A stretch of DNA of 64,000 nucleotides from Actinostola sp. cb2023. Taxonomy: Eukaryota; Cnidaria; Anthozoa; Actiniaria; Actinostolidae. Positions within the stretch are counted from its first letter, which is position 1; each line of letters begins with the position of its first letter. The notes beneath the pieces are model-generated. The model was not told where the DNA came from. It did not search any database and saw only the letters and a program-made list of their open reading frames with translations. Below are positions 1 to 11,755 of the stretch, piece by piece. Location: contig JAUJYZ010000325.1 in NCBI GenBank assembly GCA_033675265.1, positions 186,001 through 250,000 of the forward strand, given 5' to 3'. The translations under genes were made by a program, and so were the position numbers.

Positions 1-3000
1 CAAAAGGGTGTCTGATGTTCCACTAAAACGGCCAGAGGGAATGCACCGTGAACTTTTCGCCCTTCTGTATAATGATAGCAGGTACATTGTAGTGTCAAAA
101 TTTGGTTTAAAAGTGATGGAGATTATCAATGCACAGGTAGCCCAAACGTAGAATCAGTGGACCGTGACGTCATTGAATATTCGTTTGACCGTTGGATTTT
201 CGAATGGTCTCAGGAATGAGCTCTTAGAAAGACTTCAAATGATATGGGATTCTCAAACATGTCTTCATAATAGTAGTCTGATAATTAAAGAACACTTTGG
301 TGTAGAAATCTGAGCAAGAAATTGTGTTTTTGAGTGGTTTTGAGCGATTCGAAAATTCACCCGTTTCTAGCGTACATATAATTAGGAAAGGTTTGCAACT
401 CCGGCCACCAAATTTTTGCAAACACTGTCGCTAAAAAAAATATCTCTCAAAAACTACGCAAGCAAAAAATATCGCCTTCCTACCACACATTCACAAATAA
501 ATGATCTTTTCAATGAGCTTTTGTGCAAATTTTTGGGTCCACCATATGCCGAGAAATATTTTTTTGAAGTTGGGGAAGTCGACGAAAAGTTCGCCGTGGC
601 CATCCGCAGTCATCAGCTGTGCACCTAAAACGTTCTGAGGGAGGGGACGGACCGATAGATTGTTTTACAAAGATGTCCTCAAACAGATAAATGCTATATA
701 ATTTGAATTTACTACGGTGTATTTTTTAATCAGTATTACCCTGGCTGCCGCTAGCAGAGTTATATTTCATCGTTCTGATTTTCGATGAGTCTTTTGCCTT
801 TAGCATCTATCGGTCCCTCCCCTACTCAGTGTAGCTTTTGTTAACAAACTATCGGTCCGTCCCCTCCCTCAGAACGTTTTAGGTGCACAGCTGATGACTG
901 CGGATGGCCACGGCGAACTTTTCGTCGACTTCCCCAACTTGAAAAAAAATATTTCTCGGCATATGGTGGACCCAAAAATTTGCACAAAAGCTCATTGTAA
1001 AGATCATTTATTTGAGAATGTGTGGGGGAAAGCGATATTTTTTGCTTGCGTAGTTTTTGAGCTATAATTTTTTTAGCGACAGTGGTTGTAAAAAATTGGT
1101 GGCCGGAGTTGCAAACCTTTCCTAATTATATGTACGCTAGAAACGGGTGAAATTTTCGAATCGCTCAAAACCACTCAAAAACACAATTTCTTGCTCAGAT
1201 TTCTACACCAAAGTGTTCTTTAATTATCAGACTACTATTATGAAGACATGTTTGAGAATCCCATATCATTTGAAGTCTTTCTAAGAGCTCATTCCTGAGA
1301 CCATTCGAAAATCCAACGGTCAAACGAATATTCAATGACGTCACGGTCACTGATTCTACGTTTGGGCTACCTGTGATCAATGCAGCTGTTAACAGACCCA
1401 CTCCCCCCAATAACTGGTCAAAACTAGGTCCCAAAATACCATACTCTTTTCATATCTACATGTATAATTTATGTATGTATCTTCTTCTGAAGTCCCCCAA
1501 AATACCAAAATTTCAAAACCCTAAAAAAAATAAAAAATAAAAACCTAAAAATTATTCACTTCTGTGTCACTATCATTACCCCAAGTAACCCCCCCCGGCT
1601 GGTATTTTTAGCTGGATGTCACCAATAAATTATCGATAATCAAATTGTGTCATTTATTTCAGGGATTCACCTCCATTAGCTCCATCAGGTACAACCCAGG
1701 GCTATAAACAGATGAAAGCCAAGCTTGGTAGGAAACATGTGAGGTCATGGAAATTTGTTTCCTTTGTTAACCCAGCACGAACTGATGGTGCAACTCTTAA
1801 CCATTGGCGAAGAACCACTGATGTTGCTAAGGAATACCCTTTCGCAAGGTTTAATAAGGTGAATCATGTGATGTCAGTAAGAGTTCTTAAACAGCTGGTC
1901 AAAAATTGGAAAAGGCGTGTAACGAGGGCATTAATTTTTTTGTCCAGGTTGTACTAGTGACATAGAATCGTTTTCGTATGAGTGAGAAACCTACAGCACA
2001 TTGCTCAACCAATCAGAATGCTAACAAGGATACCATCACTGCATGGCACGTTACCATTACGGCACAGCTCGAACAGTACCATAACTACATTACATTGTAC
2101 ATGTACTTCCCACTGACATGAAAATGACTCTATGCTGAAAAATATATACAAACCTCATGTCAAGTAGCTTGACAGCCTGTAAATACAGCTGCCTCACATC
2201 GGGTACCCATGAATCGTCACCTGAGGCAGCTGAATAGATACAGGCAATGGGTGATCTGAACAATATTTTTATTCATTTAATTATTTGTTTTAGAAAGTTG
2301 ATGTTCCTACGTATACCAATGAAGAATACGAGGTAAACTTTTTTTTTCTTCACAATTTTTTTCAATTATTATTGTAAACTTTACAATGTTTTGTTACATA
2401 TATTAATTACAGTTACCACGTTGAAATAATATAACGAGGTAAACTATAACATATATGTGTGTAATGATCTTGATGTACACTGTACATATACATTATTATG
2501 ATCATCTAATTGAATGGCTCCCTGCAAGAACAACGTGAGTGATCTCTGATCAAAATCTAAATTCTCCTCGAGATTCTTTGAATTTCAAAGGAGAATTTGG
2601 GTTTTGATCACAAGTCACATACTCAGTTCTTGCAGGTACATGTAGCCCTTCAATAATGTTTTACATTGTGTAATGATTTTCAGATGTATCTTCATAACGG
2701 TTCGTCGTGGTCTAAAAATGAGACAGATCATCTGTTTGATTTATGCAGGTAACTTTGAGAGTTAATTCATGCTGTACAGTGATCATCTCAATGATTATTG
2801 GTATTGTTTGTTGCAGATTATTTGACTTGCGGTTTATTGTGATACATGATAGATATGACAGAAAGAAATTTCAGGTATGATGGTGCGCAGACTCCAAGTA
2901 CAGTTGAAACCCCGCCTTATGGACACCCTTACAGACATGTCGTTCTTAAAGACAGTGTTCTTGGTTCATTCAGAAACTGGGCCATATATTTCCTTTCAAA

Positions 3001-6000
3001 AACCACTGTTAATAATGTGGTTACTAGTAAGCAAAGTTAACAAGGAGAGATGCTAGGTCAGCGGCATTGCTAGCTCTGTGCATGTGCCTGGCTCAGTTGC
3101 TGGCCACGATGCTTGCATGTCAATTGCTCTGCCATTGCTGCTCATTGCTTGTTTAGCTTGTGGGTTGATTGCTGTTGCTTTCGCCTTTCAACAAATTGTT
3201 GGTTCTGAATTTCTGAAAATGGACTTTTTCCTGTCTTGTTGGTTGAGTTGTTTCTTTATGGCATCACAACCTTACATAATTATATAAATATCTTTTGATT
3301 ATGACAGCCTCGAGCAATTGAAGAACTCAAAGACAAATATTACAGTTGTGTTACAAGATTGCTGAAGGTAAAGTTGTTTCTCACTTTTCTAATACATGTA
3401 CACTGCCAGGCCTGCAGCCAACTCCATGGTCTATTATATGTACCAGAGGAAAACCAAGGGGTCTCTATCTTCTCTATCTTCTTAGTCTCCAGTCCTCCTC
3501 ACATTTGACACAGAAAGACCAAGGGAAGGGAAACTTTATTTATTTATTTATACAACTTCTACCACTTACATTTGTATAAGATAAAAATAATAAATAACAA
3601 TTAACAAAACAAATACAATAATGAAGTGGTTTCATGCAAAATCAGTGTACGTGACTTGTGATCAAAATCCAAATTCTCCTTTGGAATTCAAAGAGCCTGT
3701 AGGAGAATTTAGATTTTGATCAAAGATTACTTGAAGGGGTCCATACAAGAACAGTGTAAGTGACTTGTGATCAAAATCTAAATCTCCTTTGAAATTCAAA
3801 GAATCTCCAGAAGAAATTACATTTTGATCAGAGATCACTTACTTTGTTCTTGCATGGACCCCTTCAATTAGAGTTACAATGTACATGTATGTATATGAGG
3901 CTGGACATGGGGCAGGTATTCATTCTTAAATGCATTACTTGTGTCCAGGCAAGAACACCAACAGGCCAGGAACCACCAAACCTACCGACACCTTTTGATG
4001 CTCATCATGAAACGGAAAGAAAGAATCAACTTTCAAAACTCTATAATCGAACACAAGAACAGGTGATATTTGATTCTGTGAAAAGAATACCTTTGGCTAC
4101 AATCCCCTTATTACCCACATACATGGACACATATACCTTTAGACGTTAATTGACATACATGTAGATGAACACCACAGTAGTTTATTTAGATGATTGAGTT
4201 ACAGCCCAACCAATCAGAATGCTTGGACACAGCACGGTCACTACACGGCATGGTCACTGCAATGGCACAAACTGAACAGTAACTACTTCTCACTCATACG
4301 AAAATGACTACACTGTACATTACATGTACCGATGTGTATCCTGAATGTGCTACTTGAACATTTAAGGTCCAAGAGGAAGAAATGTTAATGGCTGAGCTTC
4401 GCAAGATTGAGATGCGCAAGAAAGAAAGAGAAAAGAAACAACAAGACATCCAGAAGCTCATTACGGCAGCAGACAATAGCGCAGAATACAGACAAAAGTA
4501 TGGCACTTAAAATAATATTATTGCTGTAGTTGTTCATTTAACCCTTGGCTATATATTAAATGTCAACAAGAATCCCTAATTTTTATAAATGGACCATCGT
4601 GCATGTTTCTTGTGTTGTTGGTCCATACAGGCATTTATGGACCACTAACTGACCAATCATACAGCATCATGATGCTATTATTACCTTTGATGCATGTACA
4701 TTTCTATTTAGACGTGAGAAAAAGCCACTGAAGAAAAAGCTTCCCAAAAAGAAAGGAGATTTACCTGAAGGCCATAAGGTCTGTTTGCTGAAACATTGAT
4801 TATGTACATGTACCTGTACTGTATGTTTAAGTATTTGTTTACATTAGTTGCCAACAACGACTGTGAAAAACCATCCTCCGATCCGAAACACATAGGCTAC
4901 TCTATGTTTATCCGTAATTCCTCTCCCTCCCCCTTGCCACACTGATTACCCTGACTGAGTCCCCCGGTCCCTGGGTTTCCGAGGATAAACCTGTCACAGC
5001 ACATACAATGTAATAACAGGATATTGTAAGAAACCATGAAAGTATGCCACAGCACATTCATGTTGTGTAAGAATGAGGGTTTATCATGTAATTTCAAAAC
5101 TCATAGGACAAAAAAAATGATTTCCATAGCTGGAAAGAGCTCATTGAAATTAGTAAAAATGTGAAGTTTGGAAAAGATCGCTTCACAAATTGCGAAGATA
5201 TGGATTTTTAAAAATCAAAATTTTGTATGAAAAAAACCTTGGTAGGCAACTCTTGGCAAAGATTTTCATGCAAATTTTGATTTTTTTGAAAATTCATATC
5301 TTCGCAATTTGTGAAGCGATCTTTTCCAAACTTCACATTTTTACTCATTTCAACAAGCTCTTTCCAGCTATGATAAATTTTTAGTCCTATGTCTCCTATA
5401 AGTTTTGAAATTACGTGATAAACCCTCATTACTTGCACAAATAGCTCCACATCTGACCTCTGTTTCTTTCTTTCTTATTTCACAGGCTGAGTCGACTAGC
5501 ACAGGAGTTAAGTTCCCTGAGAACAAAGGAGCAGGAGTGTTCTTAAGAAGTGCTAAGGTACAGCTCTTGGGCTACACACATGTATTTAATAAGTCTATAA
5601 CAATATTGGTGTATTATGTACACTTTGATTGGTTGAGGACTGTGTGTTATTAGAGTACAGACACACAGATGTACATGTATATTACTGTATATTGCCTGGG
5701 AGGGACTGGAATGGCCAAGTCCCACCAGCCTCACTAAAGCAAAGGAATCCCAGAATAGGTTGTGCAGAGAAAACTAGAAGAGGCTTCACAGGTGTCTTTT
5801 TACAGAAGATTTGCCTTCAGGACAGTATAACATCAACTAAAAGATGAATACTATTCAAAAGGAGAAACAGTGTAAAAGACATACAACGTTTTTCTAAAGA
5901 TGAATGTGATTGTAACAGTTTTACTTATGTGCCGCTGAGTTAACAATAGGGTTTGGTTTGCATGTCTTTGATAGATGAAAATGCCATCATCTGTTGGAAC

Positions 6001-9000
6001 AAAGAAAGCAAAAGCTGTAGAACAACTACTAGAAGAACTTGGTGTTGGTATGTACCCTTACTTACAGTTAATTACAGTACCTTACTTACAGTACCTTACC
6101 TTACAGTACCCTTACTTACAGTACCTTACTTACAGTACCTTACTTACAGTACCTACTTACAGTACCTTACTTACAGTACTTACTTACAGTACCCTTACTT
6201 ACAGTACCCTTACTTACAGTACCCTTACTTACAGTACCCTTACTTACAGTACCCTTACTTACAGTACCCTTACTTACAGTACCCTTACTTACAGTACTTA
6301 CTTACTTACAGTACCTTACTTACTTACAGTACCCTTACTTACAGTACCTTACTTACAGTACTCTACTTACAGTACTTACAGTACCTTACTTACAGTACCT
6401 TACTTACAGTACCCTTACTTACAGTACCCTTACCTTACAGTACCTTACTTACTTACAGTACCCTTACTTACAGTACTTACTTACTTACAGTACCTTACTT
6501 ACAGAGCACCTTACTTACAGTACCTTACTTACAGTACCTTACTACTTACAGTACCCTACTTTTACAGTACAATCTTACTTACAGTACCTCTACTTACAGT
6601 ACCTTACTTACAGTATCCCCTTACTTACTCTCTCCCCCCCTTACACCCCCTTCTCTTACAGTACCCCTTTTCTTACAGTTCTCTCTACTTACAGTACCCT
6701 TACTTACAGTACCCTCCCCCTTTACAGTACCTTACTTACCCTCTTACCTTACTTACAGTACCCCCCCCCTTACTTACAGTACCCCTACCTTACAGTACCC
6801 TTACTTACAGTACCCTTACTTACAGTATCCCCCTCTACCCCCTTACAGTACCTCTACTTACAGTACCTTACTTACAGTACCCTTACTTACAGTACCCCTT
6901 ACTTACAGTACCCCTGGCTTACAGTACTTACTTTAAACACTGGTTGATAAACTTTACTTCCATTAACACTGGGTGTCAGAGCACATCTTCTACCCCCATT
7001 CATTTATTGGAAGGCTGTAGTGGTTCTAGGGTGCTCCTAAATGACACCATTCAAAACCCCCTACTTTATATTCTTGCTAAACAATCTTTTGTTATGGGAG
7101 GCAGAACCCCCTCTGCCCCCTCTCCTAACCCTTCTGCCCACCCCCTCTACACCCTTTCTCTCTCTACCCCCTTATACCCCCTTCTCTCTACCCCCTTTTC
7201 TCTACCCCCCTTCTCTCTCTACTCCCCCTTCTCCCACCCCCCTCTACCCCCTTCTCTCTACCCCCTTCTCTCTACCCCCTTCTCTCTACCCCCTTCTCCC
7301 ACCCCCCTCTACCCCTTTCTCTCTCCTCTACCCCCTTCTCTCTACTACCCTCTCTCTACCCCCTTCTACCCCCTCTTCTCCCACCCCCCTCTACCCCTTT
7401 CTCTCTCCTCCTTCCCCCACTTCTCTCTACCCCCTTCTGTCCCTTCTCTCTACCCCCTTCTACCCCCCTTCTCTCCACCCCCCTCTACCCCTTTCTCTCT
7501 CCCCCTTATACCATCTCCCTTATACCCCCTTCTGCCCCCTTCTCTCTACCCCTTCTCTCTACCCCCTTCTCCCACCCCCCTCTACCCCTTTCTCTCTCCT
7601 CCTTATACCCACTTCTCTCTACCCCCTTCTGCCCCTTCTCTCTACCCCCCTTCTCGGAGGTTTCTTGGTGTTGCAGAACCCCAGATGACGTTAGACAATA
7701 ACACCTTTCTCTCGAGAGAATGAACTTGAACCAAAACAATACCCTGCATACAAAGAAACCTAACCAAGAATACAATGCAGACTGTAGCACCAAGAAACAC
7801 CCCCTTCTCTCTACCCCCCTCTACCCCTTTCTCTCTCCCCCCCTTAGACCCCTTCTCTACCCCTTTCTCCCCTCTCTCTACCCCCTTCTGCCCCCTTCTC
7901 TCTACCCCCTTCTCCCCCCTCTACCCCTTTCTCCCCCTCCTATACCCACTTCTCTCTACCCCCTTACCCCCTTCTACCCTTCTCTCTACCCCCGTCTCTC
8001 TACCCCCGTCTCTCTACCCCCTTCCCCCCCCTTCTCTCTCCCCCGTCTCTCTACCCCTTCTATCCCTGTCTCTTCTGCCCCTTCTGCCCCTCTCTCTCCT
8101 TCTACCCCCTTCTCTCTACCCCCTTCTCTCTGCCCCTTCTACCCCCTTCTCTCCCAGGTGTTGTGTATACCAAGAGTTGACTATATTATACTAAGTATAT
8201 AATATTACAAACTTTGATAGTTATTTTTCATGTTTTCTTGCCACTAGATCTACAGCCCATGCCAACAGAACACATCTGTCAACAGTTTAATGAATTAAGA
8301 AATGAGATGATATTACTGTATGAGCTGAAACAGGCTGCTGGTAACTGTGAATTTGAGAAACAAACCTTAAAGTGAGTTTATATACTAACAGTAATACCCT
8401 GTTATCATCATGAGCTGTTGAGATAACTGAGTAAATTTTACTGGCCATAGAACAAGGGGATATTGCTTCTAGTTTGAGATAGCAGGAGTTCAAGATAACC
8501 AAGTAAATTTTACTGGCCAATAGAACAAGGGGATATTACTTCTAGTTTGAGATAGCAAGGTTTTCAAGATGAGCGAGTTTGAGATCCCACTGTTTTTGCT
8601 TCCTCGTTGCTTTCCTTTGCCTCAATAGTTTCCCATTTCAGACCGTGTCCACGAGCATTCCCTTGACTCCCATTCTTGATATGCATATATAGCTAATTGC
8701 ATAATCGTTGTCGGGTTGAAAATCATGAAAGCTATGACCACAAGGAATTCTGGGAAAATAAAACTCTCAAATAACACCGTCAAATGATCGACCTGTTTAT
8801 CCAGACTTGTAGAATCTTAGTTAAATAGTTCATATACCTTCAAAACCACGAGAACATTGAATATATCTGTATGTAATGCAGGTCATGAACTGATTTCCCA
8901 TCCATCCTTGCGGTCTCAGCTTCTATGATTTATGATTTTCAACCTGACAACGATTATGCAATTAGCTATATATGGATGTCCCTGAACAACGAGTTATTCA

Positions 9001-10671
9001 CAAGAGGTTTAGAATGTGCACATGGGACAAAAAATCTAGGATCGTTTGGTGTCTTTTGTATCTCATTATGTTTTGTTCTCTCTCTCAATCTCCAAGGCAC
9101 CGAAAAGAAGCTTTAGCTCCCAGTAAGATCCAAAGCTCTACAACTAGTTGTAAGTTTCATTGGTTGGTTTTATAGTTTCATGATTGATATTATGTAGCTA
9201 TTGATATTAGCTATTATTATTCTTACATGCCTACAATGTTATTATCAAACACCTTTTTTTCTTCAATAAATCGTCACATGACATGGTCAGTAATAAGACA
9301 GACATATTTTATTTTTAGCACCACAATTTTCCATATACAGATATAAAATATAGTCAATCTAACTGGAATATAGGTGCAGGCTATCTACAATAACCATATC
9401 GTTAATTAAATGGTAATGAAATGTTTTTTTCATTAAGCTCCTGTGGAATCTACTGCAGCTCCTAAGGTAAGGAGTGACTAAGTGTTTTAATTAGTCACTT
9501 TAGAAACGAGTGGAGGACTGGGAACGAATTTTAAGAATTAATCTAATTAAAAAAAAACCCTATCACAAGAAAGAGCATATCACAATTAGCATTATTACAA
9601 AGTTTCAAAAGGTTTTGTTAGATATTGAACGAGTAACAGCTTTCCAAATATCGCAAAAATTACAAAGAAATTTAAATGTATGCTTAGTAGGGATGCTTGT
9701 CCCGAGTAACCATACATTTCTTTGTAATTTTTGCAGTTTTGAAATGTCTGCAGTTCAGTTGCTGCTTGTCCAAACCCTATCAAACTCCTAAAACTTACTA
9801 ATTCTGATATGCTCTGTCTTGTGATGGGGTTCATTTTTTAATTAGATTAATTCTTAAAACTCGTTCCCAGTCCTCCACTCGTTCTAAAGTGGCTAATACA
9901 GTGTTTAGTATAGCAAGCAATGTAGGTCACATGTACTTTTTGTTTACATAGCAATCTAGTCCACAATCTGCGACTCCATTGATCGATGCTGTCACCTCCT
10001 CTCCAGGAACACCGAACGCGGTAGGTTTGCAAACATTATTTGTTATACCAGATAGCATCATCATCATTGATCACTATCATCATCAGCATCGATCACTATC
10101 ATCATCATCGATCACTATCATCATCATCATCTATCATCATCATTATCGATCACTATCATCATCATCATCGATCACTGTCATCAACATTATCGATCACTAT
10201 CATCATCAGCATCGGATATCATATCAGATACATATGTAGCATCGGAATCATCTTAATTATCATTATCATCATCGATCACTATCATGATAATCATCGCTTC
10301 ATCATCATCATCATCACATCATCATCATCATATCATATCGATCACTATCATCCAATCGATCTATCATCAGCATCATCACTATCATCATACCATCATCACT
10401 ACCATCATCACTACCATCATCACTACCATCATCACTACCATCATCACTACCATCATCACTATCAGTCATGAAGTTCTTTAACAAAACCAGTAAAACGGAA
10501 ATAAAAGATTTTCCAATCTATTATCCACAATAGTTTCATTCCTTCCATTTAACGAAGTACAGAACATTTTATCATTTGAAACTGTACTATTTCTTCCAGA
10601 GAAAACGTAGGACTGTTTCCACCTTCCTGGAACAAGGCAGCAATCCACTCAAAAAGACCAAGAGATTTTAA
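1..10671 (+). CDS. DMAP1: DMAP1 (DNMT1-associated protein 1), 5'-truncated by the window edge
   Basis: DMAP1 is a nuclear SANT/Myb-like scaffold subunit of the NuA4/TIP60 acetyltransferase and SRCAP remodelling complexes. I read 16 exons with consistent phase and GT-AG borders: 2-81 (partial), 1663-1858, 2294-2332, 2684-2748, 2817-2874, 3308-3367, 3949-4062, 4367-4497, 4712-4778, 5486-5557, 5975-6047, 8248-8371, 9097-9149, 9438-9466, 9952-10020 and 10600-10671, ending in TAA. Family landmarks in order: KRPEGMHRELFALLY (exon 1), NPARTDGA and YPFARFNK (exon 2), the SANT core FDLRFIVIHDRYD (exons 4-5), LYNRTQEQ, the basic helix MAELRKIEMRKKEREKK, GIKF-like GVKFPENKGAGVFLRS, the LPSSVG-like MPSSVGTKKAKAVEQLLEELG, and ILLYELKQAAGNCE. 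The tail RKRRTVSTF...KKTKRF* matches the basic C-terminus of the family. About 50 N-terminal residues are missing upstream. Introns carry several transposons and long low-complexity arrays. Confidence 0.95.
132..1375. mobile_element. Foldback element, CACAGG family, in DMAP1 intron 1
   Basis: The two arms (132-662 and 845-1375) are near-perfect reverse complements of about 530 bp around a spacer of about 180 bp. The ends are CACAGGTAGCCCAA and its complement. The element is flanked by the 7-bp direct repeat ATCAATG (125-131 and 1376-1382), so it inserted as a unit. I see no transposase, so it is a non-autonomous DNA element. Five more copies with the same ends and 7-bp duplications lie elsewhere in the window. 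Confidence 0.9.
1963..2136. mobile_element. MITE, GTCGTTTTCGTATGAG family
   Basis: The ends resemble ATAGAATCGTTTTCGTATGAGTG and its inverted form ending GACTCTAT. The interior contains CAACCAATCAGAATGC. Related copies lie at 4185-4310 (partial), 52376-52612 and 58243-58456. It sits in DMAP1 intron 2 and has no coding capacity. Confidence 0.65.
2519..2643. mobile_element. MITE, TGCAAGAACA family (copy 1)
   Basis: This short palindromic unit starts TGCAAGAACAACGTGAGTGA and ends TCAGTTCTTGCA. The arms contain TTTGATCA and AATTCTCCT in inverted orientation. It lies in DMAP1 intron 3. Three further copies are in the window. Confidence 0.75.
3633..3870. mobile_element. MITE, TGCAAGAACA family, two adjacent copies
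   Basis: Two head-to-tail units of about 110-120 bp share a junction near 3740-3750. Each has inverted arms containing GATCAAAATC and AATTCTCC. They lie in DMAP1 intron 6. Their adjacency suggests tandem duplication or insertion of one copy into the end of the other. Confidence 0.7.
5069..5432. repeat. Inverted repeat (foldback) in DMAP1 intron 9
   Basis: AATGAGGGTTTATCA near 5069 recurs inverted near 5418-5432. Long imperfect complementary arms (about 160 bp each) include GTGAAGTTTGGAAAAGATCG and its complement, around a spacer of about 30 bp. It looks like a non-autonomous foldback transposon; I did not identify a target duplication. Confidence 0.75.
6048..6945 (+). repeat. CTTACTTACAGTACC minisatellite array
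   Basis: The first 0.9 kb of DMAP1 intron 11 is a degenerate tandem array of a 10-16 bp unit, (CT)TACTTACAGTACC. On the + strand each unit ends in TTACAG, which resembles a 3' splice site. On the - strand it reads CTGTAAGTAAG, which resembles a 5' splice site. The long reading frames across it are repeat artefacts. Confidence 0.95.
7085..8156 (+). repeat. Polypyrimidine arrays (CTCTACCCCCTT)
   Basis: There are two blocks (about 7090-7650 and 7798-8156) of a 10-12 bp pyrimidine unit such as TCTCTACCCCCTTC. About 150 bp of unique sequence separates them. They fill the rest of DMAP1 intron 11 up to about 90 bp before its acceptor at 8247/8248. The C-rich strand could form i-motif or triplex DNA, but that is inference. 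Confidence 0.95.
8398..8570 (+). repeat. Two-copy tandem duplication in DMAP1 intron 12
   Basis: A segment of about 85-90 bp containing AAATTTTACTGGCCA and AACAAGGGGATATT is repeated twice head to tail with few differences. It is a recent local duplication without coding sense. Confidence 0.7.
9492..9897. mobile_element. MITE with ~65-bp inverted ends, DMAP1 intron 14
   Basis: TTAGTCACTTTAGAAACGAG...TTAAGAATTAATCTAATT at 9492-9555 recurs inverted at 9833-9897 (AATTAGATTAATTCTTAA...CTCGTTC). An inner inverted repeat around 9650-9740 contains TACAAAGAAAT. There is no transposase. Confidence 0.8.
10057..10470 (+). repeat. CATCAT/ATC triplet microsatellite
   Basis: Imperfect (ATC)n with interspersed GATCACT. 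The last 90 bp is a cleaner 12-bp unit CATCATCACTAC. It lies in the last intron of DMAP1. Confidence 0.95.
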
Positions 10672-10929
10672 CCAATCGACAATAACTACTCCTTCGAGGT
10701 CAATCAATCATTATGCGACGCAAAAAGCCCGCGACTTCTTAACTCTGCTGTATCATAATCAGTCTTACTGCAATGGACTACATGCCTACGTGTAGTTGTC
10801 ACTGAACAGCATTAAACAACTGTTATTTATCATTAAACGTTCATTTGTTCTTCCCGCTTTCCTCCCATTTAGTTATCACGATTTTCATTTCTGTTCTTAT
10901 GCTTTGTTTTTCATTAGCGACACAATCAT

Positions 10930-11755
10930 CAACCACAAGCATAAGAACTCGTGTTTCATGTGAAAATGAGCCTGGCGCAAGCATAAGCACAAGTATGAGA
11001 ACTTGTGTCATGTGAAAACGGACCCACGCAAGCATAAGCGCAAGTATGAGAACTTGTGTCATGTGAAAACGGACCCGACGCAAGCATAAGCGCAAGTATG
11101 AGAATCACTTGTGTCATCACTACCAAAACTGACCCGACGCAAGCATAAGCGCAAGTATGAGAACTTGTGTCATGTGAAAACGGACCCGACGCAAGCATAA
11201 GCGCAAGTATGAGAACTTGTGTCAATAAAAAACTCCAACCCGACGCAAGCATAAGCATTAAAGTACAAAGTACGAGAACTTGCATTGTGTCATGTGAGAA
11301 AAAACGGACCCGACGCAAGCATAAGCAAAAGACCAAGAGATTTTGTCTTGTGTCTTGTGTAAATGGGCCCGACGCAAGCATAAGAACTTGTGTCTTGTGA
11401 AAATGGACCCGACGCAAGCATAAGAACTTGTGCAAATGGGCCCGACGCATTAGCGACACAATGCATAGCGCAAGCATAAGAACTTGTGTCAGATCATGTG
11501 AAAATGGGCCCGACGCAAGCATAGCGCAAGCATAAGAACTAGTGTCAGATCATGTGAAAAACAAACCCGACGCAAGTATAAGAACTTGTGTCATGTGAAA
11601 ACGAACCCGACGCAAGCATAAGCACAAGCATAATAACTTGTGTCATGTGAAAATGTGCCCGACGCAAGCCATAAGCGCAAGTATAAGAACTTGTGTCATG
11701 TGAACACGAACCCGACGCAAGCACAAGCATAAGGAAAATGGGCCCTTGTGCATGT
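10930..11755 (+). repeat. 52-bp minisatellite, first locus
   Basis: About 16 degenerate copies of a unit containing GACGCAAGCATAAGCGCAAG, then TATGAGAACTTGTGTCATGTG, then AAAACGGACCC. The array starts about 250 bp after the DMAP1 stop. The same unit forms a larger and more uniform array at 41440-43490. Confidence 0.9.

Noticed and set aside
5953..7723. Reading frames of 327 and 582 codons rich in Tyr-Ser-Thr-Leu and Pro-Leu
   Set aside because: They are translations of the TTACAGTACC and polypyrimidine arrays in DMAP1 intron 11; the flanking exons splice across them.
7720..8202. Pro/Leu/Ser-rich frames of 139-160 codons
   Set aside because: Continuation of the CTCTACCCCC repeat; no start context or domain.
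10841..11730. Minus-strand frames with repeated FSHDTSSHTCAYAC
   Set aside because: Translation of the 52-bp satellite; the same frames recur at 41567-43315 for the same reason.
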